DNA of 64,000 nt, from contig JAKVCS010000001.1 of NCBI GenBank assembly GCA_022448365.1, positions 434,001-498,000 of the forward strand, read 5' to 3'. Below, in pieces: positions 17,739 to 26,878 of this stretch (positions are counted from its first letter, which is position 1; the number at the start of each line of letters is the position of its first letter). The notes below the pieces were generated by a model. The model searched no databases and was not told the DNA's origin. It saw only the letters and a list, made by a program, of their open reading frames with translations. The DNA comes from Saccharospirillaceae bacterium (lineage in GTDB: Bacteria > Pseudomonadota > Gammaproteobacteria > Pseudomonadales > Oceanobacteraceae). Both the position numbers and the translations under genes were made by a program.

Positions 17739-19463
17739 TCAGACATTTCCTATGTCAGTTTCCAGATATCTCACCAATAGTTGCACATTGATCTGACCAC
17801 GAAATTCGTTCACATCCAGCTGAAACGCAGCTGTCACCTGGTCAATATTCAGATTCGGCCAACGCTGCGGGTCAATGTTAAACTGGATAGCATCCAACAG
17901 TTGATCGCTCCCGTGTGGCTGCAACACCATTTTTAAATGCCGCTCACCAACGATGCGTTGCTGTAATACGCGGAAACGACCGTGAAACACAGGTTCGGGA
18001 AAGTTCTGCCCCCAAGGACCGGCCCAGCGCAGTTGCTGCGCCAGCTCAAGCGTATATTCCGACACCAGCAGTTCTCCATCGCTGTCAATATTTTGCTCAA
18101 GCTGACTGCTGCTTAGATGGCGCTCACACACATGATTAAAAGCCGTACTGAAGGCCTGATAACAACCAGAATTTAATGTCAGGCCCGCTGCCATAGCATG
18201 ACCACCAAATTTTTTGATCAGGCCCGGATACTGTTTATCAACTTCATCGAGCGCATCTCGCATGTGCAATCCGGCGATTGAGCGGGCAGATCCTTTCAGT
18301 TCCGGCTCGTCCGCATCACTATCCGCTGCAAAAGCAATTACCGGACGATGCACTTTATCCTTAATACGGGACGCGAGAATTCCAATAACCCCCTGGTGCC
18401 AGTCGGGCTGGTACAAACATACACCCACCGGCAAGTTATCCACGGAGAAGTCTTTCAGGTAATTCAGGGCTTCCTGCTGCATGCCCTGCTCTATTTCACG
18501 CCGGTTGCGATTCATTTCATCCAGCTCTTGAGCCATTGATACAGCCAGAGATGGATCATCGGTCAGCAGGCATTCTATCCCCAATGACATATCATCAAGC
18601 CGTCCTGCAGCATTCAACCGCGGTCCCAAAGCAAAACCAAAATCCGACGACACAATGGTTTGAGGTACTTTGCCAGCTAAACGCAATAACGCATCCATAC
18701 CTGCTTGAACCTGGCCAGCACGTATGCGGCGAAGCCCCTGCTCCACCAGAATCCGATTGTTGAAATCCAGCGGAACCACATCAGCAACTGTCGCCAGTGC
18801 CACCAAATCTAACAACTGTGCCATATTGACCGGCTGACTGAGATTGTGCGTCTCGTTCAAACGTGCGCGTAACGCCAGCATCACATAAAACACTACGGTG
18901 CAGCCACAAGCGGATTTACTGGCAAACTGGCACCCTGGCTGATTCGGATTAACAATCGCAGCGGCATCCGGTAGCTGTTCTCCCGGCAAATGGTGGTCGG
19001 TGACCAGCACCGGAATGCCACACTCCGCCGCCGCCGCGACACCCGCCACAGATGCAATGCCATTATCAACCGTCATAATCAGATCGGGTGACCTCTGGCG
19101 CGCAACCTCAACCAATTCAGGCGATAAGCCATAGCCAAAATCAAACCGATTGGGCACCAGATAATCGAGGTTGACCGCGCCTAATAAGCGCAATGCACGG
19201 ATAGCTAAGGCGGTACTGGTAGCCCCATCAACATCAAAATCACCTACGATCAGGAGCTTTTTCTGCTGCAGCACAACCGGCAGTAATAAATCCACTGCGG
19301 TGTTGATGCCTTTCAGAGTTTGCCAGGGCAAAAGCTGCTTTAATTGCAGCTCAAGCTCGTTAGCATGAACAACCCCTCGCGCGGCATAAATGCGCTGCAG
19401 TCGTTCAGGGATGTCGCCAAGCTGCCACTGATCGGGCACTGGCCGGGTAATAATCTTGGTCAT
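17739..19463 (-). CDS. recJ: Single-stranded-DNA-specific exonuclease RecJ
   Basis: 574 aa, the normal RecJ length. A 5'-3' ssDNA exonuclease of the DHH family used in RecF-pathway recombination, mismatch repair and base-excision repair. Motifs: GDFDVDGATSTA (D75, D77, D79), VDNGIAS (D133), TDHHLPG (D156-H157-H158), then SACGCTVVFY, the DHHA1 GGHAMAAG region near 430, and the C-terminal OB-like domain. Mn/Mg ligands are all present. It lies 12 bp after an ATP-dependent DNA ligase gene and 2 bp before a DUF4124 gene. In many Gammaproteobacteria recJ pairs with dsbC or thrC; that partner is absent here. Confidence 0.97.
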   Translation of the reverse strand: MTKIITRPVPDQWQLGDIPERLQRIYAARGVVHANELELQLKQLLPWQTLKGINTAVDLLLPVVLQQKKLLIVGDFDVDGATSTALAIRALRLLGAVNLDYLVPNRFDFGYGLSPELVEVARQRSPDLIMTVDNGIASVAGVAAAAECGIPVLVTDHHLPGEQLPDAAAIVNPNQPGCQFASKSACGCTVVFYVMLALRARLNETHNLSQPVNMAQLLDLVALATVADVVPLDFNNRILVEQGLRRIRAGQVQAGMDALLRLAGKVPQTIVSSDFGFALGPRLNAAGRLDDMSLGIECLLTDDPSLAVSMAQELDEMNRNRREIEQGMQQEALNYLKDFSVDNLPVGVCLYQPDWHQGVIGILASRIKDKVHRPVIAFAADSDADEPELKGSARSIAGLHMRDALDEVDKQYPGLIKKFGGHAMAAGLTLNSGCYQAFSTAFNHVCERHLSSSQLEQNIDSDGELLVSEYTLELAQQLRWAGPWGQNFPEPVFHGRFRVLQQRIVGERHLKMVLQPHGSDQLLDAIQFNIDPQRWPNLNIDQVTAAFQLDVNEFRGQINVQLLVRYLETDIGNV

Positions 19464-19475
19464 GGTGCGAGTATA

Positions 19476-20324
19476 TCACTCAGGCAACCGCTCCCGTAAG
19501 AAACGCGCGAACCGCGGCACACCCGAGTTGGTCACACCGTTAAATGAGAAAGTCACCAAGCTGCCTATCTGCGGCGGATAGCGACGCTCATGATCCGTGA
19601 ATCCGGTGCCCAGCCGAAACTCACGGCCATCACTGTCTCTTACCAGCAAAGACCCCATCATCCCCTGGTATTTCCCTTCTCCGGGAATATGCGCCAAAAC
19701 CGTTGCCTCTGCGTCGTACAATGGTTTCAGTTTGAGCAAATCGTTGCTGCGGTTCACCTGATAATAGGCACGCGAGTGACGCAACATCAGCCCCTCGCCA
19801 CCGCCAACCACGACCTGCGCCAAACGATCTTTAAGCTCCTGCTCTGAGTTCAGCTTTCTCTGATCAACCGCTTTCAGCCAGGGTTTACGCTGCTCTGCAA
19901 CCAGCGTACGCAAGACCCAGAGTCGTTCGTAAAACGGTGCCACCATATCCGGCAGGTCATAAACCATATATCGGACGTTGGCCCAATCAGCATCTTTCGG
20001 TTTTTTACGACGCACCAGGCCACTGATCTCGTCAAATCGTCCACGTCCTAACCAGAGTTCGCCATCTAACCGATCTTTGGGTAAAGCCGCTAAAAACCAT
20101 ACCGGTGCCGCGATTTTCTGACCGGAACGCGTACGTAGCTGCTGACCATCCCAGTAAGCACGGACACCATCCAGTTTTTCACTGACAAAATACTTATTCA
20201 CGTCAATACCCTGAATGTATTGCTGCGCCAGCATCAAAGGCGGTGCCATCGTCTGGTTAGAAACGGCATAAATTGGCCACAAACTGGCGAGGAAAAATAA
20301 CAAAATCGTTAAATAGGTTTCCAT
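19476..20324 (-). CDS. Exported ATP-dependent DNA ligase
   Basis: 282 aa, the size of the minimal periplasmic DNA ligases (Lig E type). An N-terminal hydrophobic signal (residues 2-19) suits export. Nucleotidyltransferase motifs: I, SEKLDGVRAYWDG, with the adenylated Lys; III, LDGELWLGRG; IIIa, YMVYDLP; IV, EGLMLRH; V, LLKLKP. A C-terminal OB fold (about 200-280) completes the minimal ligase. I chose the ATG at 20324 because GGGAGGG lies eight bases upstream and the signal peptide starts there; a longer reading to 20357 would prepend charged residues. Lig E enzymes seal nicks in DNA outside the cytoplasm and are linked to uptake or biofilm DNA. Next to recJ. Confidence 0.92.
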   Translation of the reverse strand: METYLTILLFFLASLWPIYAVSNQTMAPPLMLAQQYIQGIDVNKYFVSEKLDGVRAYWDGQQLRTRSGQKIAAPVWFLAALPKDRLDGELWLGRGRFDEISGLVRRKKPKDADWANVRYMVYDLPDMVAPFYERLWVLRTLVAEQRKPWLKAVDQRKLNSEQELKDRLAQVVVGGGEGLMLRHSRAYYQVNRSNDLLKLKPLYDAEATVLAHIPGEGKYQGMMGSLLVRDSDGREFRLGTGFTDHERRYPPQIGSLVTFSFNGVTNSGVPRFARFLRERLPE

Positions 20325-20524
20325 GGGGCTGCCCTCCCTGACAATCCATGACGACAATCGATATCACTCGACGCTCTGATTTGTTAATCTGGCAGTCATA
20401 AAGATAAGACTCTAGGCATCCTGTCAAGATTCAGACTTTTTGCCGAGAGCTTTTTACAGTTTTTTTGTTTTAAACCGACTGTAGTTATTAACCACTCAGG
20501 AAAAGTACCCACGACGGAATAATC

Positions 20525-20932
20525 ATGAGCTATTTTTTATTAGGTTTAGGCAGCAACATTGAACCAGAGAATAACCTCAGAAAAGCCTTGGAATTATTAC
20601 AACAGCAGGGGGAAGTTGTTTCCGCATCGCCCGCCGTTACAACCGAAGCAGTGGGTGATACTTTCCACTTTGCGTTTATGAATCAGCTGGTTATTTTGCA
20701 CAGCGAACAGCAGCCGAACTTTCTCAAAATAAAATTGCAAAATATCGAACGCGCACTTGGACGGGAAGCAAAAAATCCCGAAAGAAAAGAGAAAGACCGC
20801 ACAATTGACATTGATATTCTCTATCGTTCCGATGAGATGAACCTTTGCCTTAATGCCGAACTTGAGGACAGTTACAATCAACAAGTTCAGCAATTATGGC
20901 TGGAGCAAAATAACGGGATTACTCAGAACTGA
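20525..20932 (+). CDS. folK: Short 7,8-dihydro-6-hydroxymethylpterin pyrophosphokinase (HPPK-like)
   Basis: 135 aa versus about 160 for E. coli FolK. Present: LGLGSNIEPENNL at the start, the FAFMNQLVIL strand with substrate-binding Asn, LQNIERALGR, and the Mg/ATP-binding KDRTIDIDIL, equivalent to the RTLDLDIM stretch. Missing: the conserved PH...R.F..PL..I.P end, replaced by a Gln-rich tail. The gene converges with a folM-like gene, overlapping it by 14 bp, so both concern pterins. It may be a functional short HPPK or a non-canonical paralogue. The ATG has only a weak upstream site; the family start is right. Confidence 0.8.
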   Translation: MSYFLLGLGSNIEPENNLRKALELLQQQGEVVSASPAVTTEAVGDTFHFAFMNQLVILHSEQQPNFLKIKLQNIERALGREAKNPERKEKDRTIDIDILYRSDEMNLCLNAELEDSYNQQVQQLWLEQNNGITQN

Positions 20933-21647
20933 ACGTCTGGGTATACCGGTTTGCGACAAAACGACCGCCATCTACCCGCATCACATTGCCACATACCGCG
21001 TGACTGTTTGCCAGGTAATCACAGGCTTCGACTATGGCCTGGTATCCCAGCTCATGTTTAATTAATGATTGAGACAATACCTTGTTGCGATAGGCCTCGT
21101 TGTGCTCTGGTAAAAACTGAATCGGTCCGGGCTGAATAATATTAGTTCGCACCCGCGGTGATAAACGCTGCGCCATACTCAAAGCCCAATTCTGTAACGC
21201 CGCTTTGGATGCACAATACACCGCAAATTTCTCGTTGGGAATTTCGCTGTAAATGTCTGTAATCACGGTCATCCAACTATTTTCTGACCAGCTATCCTGC
21301 AATGCTTCTGTAATCGCCATTGGTGCCAGAGCATGAACCGCGAAGTGCTTCTGAAAATGCGCCGTCAAAGACTCACCGGCATCGGCCGCCACATGATCGG
21401 CGACAAAGCATGACGCGTTATGAATAACACCGCTGTAAGGTCCATATTGTTTGAGTTGCTGACACAGTTCTTGTAACTGCTGAGGATGCGATAGATCCGC
21501 CTGAATACAGGTTAATAACGGATGATCCGGTAATTCATTCACTGTATTAAAATGAGCGATTACCCGAAACTTCTGAGCCAGATAATGCTCTGCCAGTTGC
21601 TTACCAAGGCGCTTACCCGCACCGGAAATAAATACTGTATTCGTCAT
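20919..21647 (-). CDS. folM: FolM-like dihydromonapterin/dihydrofolate reductase (SDR)
   Basis: 242 aa SDR. The cofactor loop reads SGAGKRLGKQL, the FolM variant rather than the usual TGxxxGIG. HNASCF replaces NNAG, and the catalytic YCASKAAL is clear. The C-terminal region carries QPGPIQFLPEHNE and VCGNVMRVDGGRF, characteristic of FolM. FolM reduces dihydromonapterin to tetrahydromonapterin, the cofactor of phenylalanine hydroxylase in Pseudomonas, and has weak DHFR activity. Overlapping a folK-like gene on the other strand supports the pterin role. Confidence 0.88.
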   Translation of the reverse strand: MTNTVFISGAGKRLGKQLAEHYLAQKFRVIAHFNTVNELPDHPLLTCIQADLSHPQQLQELCQQLKQYGPYSGVIHNASCFVADHVAADAGESLTAHFQKHFAVHALAPMAITEALQDSWSENSWMTVITDIYSEIPNEKFAVYCASKAALQNWALSMAQRLSPRVRTNIIQPGPIQFLPEHNEAYRNKVLSQSLIKHELGYQAIVEACDYLANSHAVCGNVMRVDGGRFVANRYTQTFSSE

Positions 21648-21659
21648 ACCATCTCCAAA

Positions 21660-21695
21660 AAGAAAACCCCGTAACGGACATACCGCTACGGGGTT
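21660..21695 (-). terminator. Terminator of the penicillin-acylase gene
   Basis: Nine-base arms AACCCCGTA (21665-21673) and TACGGGGTT (21687-21695) with a 13-base loop; on the minus strand the hairpin is followed by TTTTCTTTTT. Confidence 0.85.
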
Positions 21696-21748
21696 ATTAT
21701 GGCTTGGTGGAATTTATTCGGCCACCGCTTTTATTGCATCAACAGCCC

Positions 21749-24301
21749 TTACTCAGTAGCAGCTTTCAGCAACGTCAGATTATTAAAATGCGCTTTCACT
21801 TTTTTATCTGAGTTGAAGGGTAAATTGCGATTTTTACGACTCAGCCATAAATTGATCCCGTCATCATAATGCGGCGACGCCGGATTGCCCGACTGACCAC
21901 CCGCCACCACTAAACTGAGCGGTTCTTCCTGACTGAAATCCACAATCATACGCATTGCCGGTACATTCCAGACCTTATAATCCGTTCCCAGGTCGTGCCC
22001 TGCGACATTCAGGGTGTTACGGTTGCCACCCGCGGGATAAGGGCCACGATCGGTATATCCAGCCAGTTTCCCGACCGCATAAGCCTCTACGCCGGACAGG
22101 TATTTCTGAAATTTGGTCGAATTGGTTTGCCAGTGATAGGTCAGCAGCTTGCCCCACTGCCAATCCGCAACCTCGTCTCCGAGCTGTTGCTCAAGGTGTA
22201 CATAGGCGTCCGCCGCAGCCCGCACAATAATATCGACTTCCTGCTCGACAACCTCTTCAGTGGATACATCATCCCAGAACGGCGCGCCTTCACGACCCAG
22301 TACATGATCCTGATACGCTGAATACGCACGGCCATTCACCGACATAAATACGTGCCATAAATGGCTGTCATCGGGGCCTAATTCATCAAGAAAAATTGCT
22401 CGGATCAAGCTGTGCTCCAGCGCCCCCCAGATTGCCGCATTGGCTGAGGTTTCACGCATCTCACCGTTAAATTCCATCATGCGCTCAAGAATAAAACGGG
22501 CATTTTCCTGCTCATCATCATCGAACAGCTGTAATGCCGTTTCAATATTCTTCCACTGATCCGCATCCGCCCAACGCTGCTGAACTTTGGCAATAAATAC
22601 ATCGCGACGGTCAGCCTGCATCGCTTCCATGCTGGCGTAATTATGCTTCTTCGACGTATTTAACATCTGAGCAATACGTTCATAACGTTCCGGGTAGTAC
22701 CAAGAGCTGGTCAAAGTCGGAGAAAAGCCCGGTTCAACCGTGCGATGATTGCCAGTACCCAGCCACCCTTGTTCCGGATTGACCTGACGTGGCGTATTGT
22801 CACCACCCCACGGACCCGTCCAATCGTATTCGCCAGTCCAGCCAGGACTTGGAAAATGACCAGTGCCTTTTTTGCGCAATGGATACGTGCCGGTAACCTG
22901 CCAGCCAATACTATCAGCATCGCCATACACAACGTTCAAATGAATAAAACCAACGCCATTTAGCGCTCGCTCGACCTGCTCAAGAGTCTTAGCCTGACCA
23001 AGACTGAAAAAGGATTCGATGGTCTTATCGGCATACTGCGCAGTCCAGGCCAACGCCAGACCGTATTCACTTTCAATTCTTGGCGGCACAATTTCATGCT
23101 TGGATTTTGCAGCCAGTGCGGTATTTAACAGCGGCCCATGGCGTGTCGATTGAACGACAAGCTCAACATCATCCTCCCCCTTGACCCTGATAACCTCAGT
23201 ACGCTCGTTTACCGGGTACCAGTTATCCTGATACAAATATTCCGTGACGCCGCTGTTATCACGCAGTTTCTCCAGAAAGATGTCCATGGTATCTGCCATT
23301 ACCATGGTTTCACCCCAGGCAATGTGGCCGTTGTAACCTGCAACCAGCGCAGGAACCCCCGCTAAAGTAATCCCCACTCCCGAATACTCTGGGCTTTTCA
23401 CTTCCATTAAGGTCCAGGTCGATGGATGGGTTAACAATAAGTGCGTGTCATTGGTCACCAGAGAGGCGCCATTTTGTGTTTTGTTTTTATGCACGGCCCA
23501 GTTATTTGACGCGGCAATTCCCTGACCGTTCACAGCCTTTAATTGCTGCTCTACCGCAGAAATACGCTGCAATTGTTGATTCAGTGCAGCAACCGTTTCA
23601 TCACTGAACTGTAATTGGGAAATCTTTTCTGCCTCGGAAAAATCGATATTTTCATCCGGATAAACCGGTGCCAGATAAGCGGCTTTTTGCCAACCAAACT
23701 TCTGAGCAAACTGCAGGAAACCCAATTCTTCATGCAGATTAAAACCAACACCGAGGTTCAATAACACAAAAATTCCGATGGTATTACTGGCGTGCCATGC
23801 TTCTGGCTGATAGCCACTGAGAGTCAGTTCCAGCGGTAAACGATCTTCATGCGAGTCAATATAGGCATTTACCCCATCAGTAAAGCGCTGCAGATGTGCT
23901 TTTATATCGTTATTCAGTTCAGCGTAACGCTGTTCAATAATTTCGGTCACCCCCAGGGTGCGCATGTAGATATCCATCTCCAGCGCCATTGGTCCGGCCA
24001 TTTCACTCAGGCGACCGCGGGATAACAGGTTCATTCCGACCATTTCAGCGAGACGGTCCTGAGCCATGGAGTAACCCATGCCATAGGCCAGATCACCAAT
24101 ATTATCCGCTTCAATCATGGGGACACCGTATGCATCACGGCGAATTTTTACGTCCTGAGTAATCCCGCTGGTTTCAACTTCGGTATTAACGTCGTCAAGA
24201 TTTCTTTCTGAAATGTAGTTAAACAGGCCATCACAACCGACTAATGCTGACCCTAATGCCACTACCCCAACTGCTCGACTGATTTTAGTAACCAGACTCA
24301 T
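21749..24301 (-). CDS. Penicillin acylase family lipoprotein
   Basis: 850 aa Ntn-hydrolase precursor. A lipoprotein signal ends at LVGC with lipidated Cys23. The alpha-subunit region has the VKIRRDAYGVPMIEADN start of the family. After a linker, SNNWAV (S265) supplies the nucleophilic Ser that becomes the beta-subunit N-terminus after self-cleavage. Downstream are NDTHLLLTHPS, GVPALVAGYNGHIAWGET and the GGQSGNPASPHYDDG signature near the C-terminus. Family members hydrolyse amide bonds of beta-lactams or acyl-homoserine lactones; the larger, lipoprotein form suggests a periplasmic acylase of the quorum-quenching/AHL type, but the substrate is inferred. ATG at 24301, monocistronic. Confidence 0.92.
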   Translation of the reverse strand: MSLVTKISRAVGVVALGSALVGCDGLFNYISERNLDDVNTEVETSGITQDVKIRRDAYGVPMIEADNIGDLAYGMGYSMAQDRLAEMVGMNLLSRGRLSEMAGPMALEMDIYMRTLGVTEIIEQRYAELNNDIKAHLQRFTDGVNAYIDSHEDRLPLELTLSGYQPEAWHASNTIGIFVLLNLGVGFNLHEELGFLQFAQKFGWQKAAYLAPVYPDENIDFSEAEKISQLQFSDETVAALNQQLQRISAVEQQLKAVNGQGIAASNNWAVHKNKTQNGASLVTNDTHLLLTHPSTWTLMEVKSPEYSGVGITLAGVPALVAGYNGHIAWGETMVMADTMDIFLEKLRDNSGVTEYLYQDNWYPVNERTEVIRVKGEDDVELVVQSTRHGPLLNTALAAKSKHEIVPPRIESEYGLALAWTAQYADKTIESFFSLGQAKTLEQVERALNGVGFIHLNVVYGDADSIGWQVTGTYPLRKKGTGHFPSPGWTGEYDWTGPWGGDNTPRQVNPEQGWLGTGNHRTVEPGFSPTLTSSWYYPERYERIAQMLNTSKKHNYASMEAMQADRRDVFIAKVQQRWADADQWKNIETALQLFDDDEQENARFILERMMEFNGEMRETSANAAIWGALEHSLIRAIFLDELGPDDSHLWHVFMSVNGRAYSAYQDHVLGREGAPFWDDVSTEEVVEQEVDIIVRAAADAYVHLEQQLGDEVADWQWGKLLTYHWQTNSTKFQKYLSGVEAYAVGKLAGYTDRGPYPAGGNRNTLNVAGHDLGTDYKVWNVPAMRMIVDFSQEEPLSLVVAGGQSGNPASPHYDDGINLWLSRKNRNLPFNSDKKVKAHFNNLTLLKAATE

Positions 24302-24483
24302 GGTGAATTCCTTGTTTTATCTAATTATTAGCGCCGTGGATTATGCCCCCTGGTTCATGGCGGTGACAGGGTGAATTCAGACAGAGTGGATCACCCCAAA
24401 CCCGCTAAAATGGCTTGGTAGCGACACATCAGGGAAGATACACATTGGGGTTTAGTCATTGCTGTCGCAGCATAAGCTTGATA

Positions 24484-24936
24484 CTAAACAGCGACTACCT
24501 CTGCCCTACCAACTTCATTTACGATGGGGCTTGCGCTACAAATGACTTCTAAACATTCATCAGCAGTAATTAATAAGTGCGACCATTCGCCCTCATTGCC
24601 CATGAAAAAGGTCAGCGGACTTTCGTTGTGCCAGCCATGGCCCTTTATTTTAACCGTGTTTGACCTCGGTCGATCAAGGCTCCAGACTTCTGTTAACCCA
24701 TGCTCATCGAGACAACGGAATCCGCAAACAGATTCGAATAATAGCTCGAATACCGTTTTCGATTCTTCGTGAAACACGCGAGCAACCAGCTCGTGGTGTT
24801 CGTGTTTTGCGTCGCCTCTGACGATGTACTTTACCTTGTTCGGTTTTTCCAGAGTCCACTCTTTGGTCCCCCAAGATAAATCGATCAACCACAAATTGCC
24901 CTCTTCAAAGGGTGTAGACCAGCTATCAAATTCCAT
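24484..24936 (-). CDS. Hypothetical protein beside the tRNA array
   Basis: 150 aa, soluble, acidic and rich in Trp, Glu and His, no signal peptide and no recognised domain. Repeated strand-like segments (LWLIDLSW, KYIVRGD, VFELLFES) suggest a beta-sandwich or immunity-type fold; this is only impression. It sits directly downstream of the initiator tRNA terminators, a common place for acquired genes, and its neighbours show no functional link. I do not recognise the family. Confidence 0.6.
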   Translation of the reverse strand: MEFDSWSTPFEEGNLWLIDLSWGTKEWTLEKPNKVKYIVRGDAKHEHHELVARVFHEESKTVFELLFESVCGFRCLDEHGLTEVWSLDRPRSNTVKIKGHGWHNESPLTFFMGNEGEWSHLLITADECLEVICSASPIVNEVGRAEVVAV

Positions 24937-24975
24937 TCAGCTACCTATGTCCTGGTAATGTATAAATTTCAGGCC

Positions 24976-24998
24976 TAAGAACCAGCTCTCGGCTGGTT
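24976..24998 (-). terminator. Terminator copy 1 downstream of tRNA remnants
   Basis: Arms AACCAGC (24980-24986) and GCTGGTT (24992-24998); on the minus strand followed by CTTAGGCC, so the U-run is weaker than in copy 3. Confidence 0.6.
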
Positions 24999-25096
24999 AA
25001 CCTTGAAATTGGTTGCGGGGCAGGATTCGATCGGGGGCGCCTAGCTCGACGGCCGTTCTGATCACCGTTCTCGAGCAATTTATAAATTTCAGACCT

Positions 25097-25118
25097 AAAA
25101 GACCAGCTCGCGGCTGGT
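25097..25118 (-). terminator. Terminator copy 2 downstream of tRNA remnants
   Basis: Arms ACCAGC (25102-25107) and GCTGGT (25113-25118) with a U-rich continuation (CTTTTAGG) on the minus strand; an imperfect copy of the terminator behind the intact tRNA. Confidence 0.6.
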
Positions 25119-25216
25119 GAATCTTTAAATTGGTTGCGGGGGCCGGATTCGATCGGGGGCGCCTAGCTCGACGGCCGTTCTGATCGTCGTTTTCGGGCCA
25201 TTCATAAATTTCAGAC

Positions 25217-25242
25217 CCAAAAAAACCAGCTCGCGGCTGGTT
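25217..25242 (-). terminator. Terminator of the initiator tRNA pair
   Basis: Seven-base arms AACCAGC (25224-25230) and GCTGGTT (25236-25242), loop TCGCG, followed on the minus strand by a run of T; 11 bp beyond the tRNA 3' end. Confidence 0.9.
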
Positions 25243-25253
25243 AATCTTCAAAT

Positions 25254-25330
<77 letters not shown>

Positions 25331-25454
25331 TCAATTTTGTAGTCGGTACTGATATATGAGCAATCCATAATAACAGTGGTAGTGAGCATACTACCCGACG
25401 TTGTACTTCTGAACTTATAACCTTCTTTCTACTATCAAAATGACAACGTAAAGT

Positions 25455-25531
<77 letters not shown>

Positions 25532-25544
25532 TCAGAGGCTGCGC

Positions 25545-25573
25545 ATGTTACGGATATCCCATCATTGTGTCAA
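25545..25573 (-). promoter_or_regulatory. Sigma-70 promoter of the initiator tRNA genes
   Basis: On the minus strand TTGACA (25568-25573), 17-bp spacer, TAACAT (25545-25550). The -35 is perfect and the spacing ideal; transcription should begin about seven bases before the tRNA. The spacer and flanks hold no obvious GC-rich discriminator. Confidence 0.85.
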
Positions 25574-25766
25574 CACTAACTTTTTGAAAAACCAAGTTTT
25601 TTTCATTCCAGTAAGTAGTTCCCGCAATTAACTAATTACACAATAGAAATATTTCTGAAAAATTGCATAAAAATGCCTTTGCCCGTCTAGTCTAATACTA
25701 CATCTGGTGGTAGCTTAATTTCTGGACATTAAAGAATAACAATAATGACAAAAGCATCATATTAAT

Positions 25767-26816
25767 ATGAGTCAACATACACCCAATACAATGACAACGG
25801 CGGCACTGCAGCCTTTGCTCCGACTATTGGAAAGTAAGGGCTTTTCCGGCAATGAATTGCTGACTTCTGCAGGCCTGGATGCCAATGCCGTTACCGGTTC
25901 CAATCAGCGTATTTCGATCCATAATTTTGATCGGATTCTTGAGCAATGCAGCCGCTTACTGGACGAACCGGCCATCGGACTGAACGCCGGGCAGCGCCTC
26001 GAATTGCACAGCTTTTACTTATTAGGGTTTCTGGTAAGCAGCTGTCAGACGGGTCGTGAAGCGCTGGCGATTATGCGTCGCTATTATTCGTTGATCAGTG
26101 ATTCACGCTCGCCCGATTTTTACATCGGTCAGGAGTCGGTCAAGGTTGTCTTTTACCTTACTGACGGCAGTACCTTCGGCAATCAGGCACGAGCGGAATT
26201 TATTGCAGCGGGCATTCACAGTGTTGGGAAAGCTATCGGTGGAAGTTATTACAAACTTCAGGGGATTGGTTTCCGTTGCCCTCCGCCAACTTATCGCGAC
26301 CAGTTAGACCAATTTTTTGGGGTAAAGGTAGAGTTCAACCAGCCGCAAAACTGGATCAACACGTGCGGCAAACATCTGGACGCACCCTTGGCATACGCCA
26401 ATCCAGTACTTTATAACGCATTGCGCAATCAGGCAGAGAAGGCTATTTCCCGTTTCAGTTGGTTAAAGGCCTTCAGTCAAAAAGTTATGCACGTGTTGCA
26501 TCAATGGCCGGAGTCTGTGCCGATTACTAAGGGCGCCGTTGCCGAGCTGTTAAATACCAGCAGCCGAACCCTGACGCGCCGCTTACAGGAAGAGGATTGC
26601 CAATTCTCTTCACTGGTCAAAGAAGTGAGACTGGAAAAAGCAAAACAGGCTTTGCAACACAATCATACCGATGTGCAACAACTGGCGCTGGACCTCGGAT
26701 TTTCTGACCGCCGTGGCTTTGAGCGAGCCTTCAAACAGTGGACTGGGGAAACGCCGGCGTCCTATCGTCGTAACTACCGGTCGGGTGCCCGAGAGGGAGT
26801 AGCAGTCGCTAGTTAA
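25767..26816 (+). CDS. AraC-family transcriptional regulator (Arabinose_bd type)
   Basis: 349 aa. An N-terminal ligand-binding domain of the OruR/ArgR type (PF12625-like, about 15-200; LLRLLESKGFSGNELLTSAGL start) is followed by a C-terminal AraC HTH pair (about 250-340): the first helix-turn-helix is AVAELLNTSSRTLTRRLQEE, the second VQQLALDLGFSDRRGFERAFKQWTGETPASYRR. Regulators of this group control amino-acid or fatty-acid/alkane catabolism; the target is not adjacent, since the next gene is on the other strand. No strong ribosome binding site precedes the ATG; an ATG eight codons on is possible. Confidence 0.9.
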   Translation: MSQHTPNTMTTAALQPLLRLLESKGFSGNELLTSAGLDANAVTGSNQRISIHNFDRILEQCSRLLDEPAIGLNAGQRLELHSFYLLGFLVSSCQTGREALAIMRRYYSLISDSRSPDFYIGQESVKVVFYLTDGSTFGNQARAEFIAAGIHSVGKAIGGSYYKLQGIGFRCPPPTYRDQLDQFFGVKVEFNQPQNWINTCGKHLDAPLAYANPVLYNALRNQAEKAISRFSWLKAFSQKVMHVLHQWPESVPITKGAVAELLNTSSRTLTRRLQEEDCQFSSLVKEVRLEKAKQALQHNHTDVQQLALDLGFSDRRGFERAFKQWTGETPASYRRNYRSGAREGVAVAS

Positions 26817-26844
26817 ACCAAAACGCACAGCGCCAAATCAATAC

Positions 26845-26868
26845 AGCCCGGTCCATCCGGGCTTTTTT
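26845..26868 (+). terminator. Terminator of the AraC gene
   Basis: Seven-base arms AGCCCGG (26845-26851) and CCGGGCT (26857-26863) followed by TTTTTT; lies between convergent genes. Confidence 0.9.
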
Positions 26869-26878
26869 GTATTTAGCT

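Larger units (their letters stand above)
24961..25202 (-). repeat. Two tandem 120-bp repeats with terminator and tRNA 3' fragment
   Basis: Units begin at 24961 and 25081 (about 120 and 122 bp) and are roughly 85% alike by eye. Reading on the minus strand, each has a unique 50-base part, then the last ~21 bases of the initiator tRNA including CCA (25010-25030 and about 25130-25150), then a stem-loop terminator with CCAGC arms. A third copy of the terminator plus tRNA end begins at 25203 and belongs to the intact tRNA. The fragments lack an anticodon arm, and the T-stem is broken, so they are not functional tRNAs. Confidence 0.8.
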
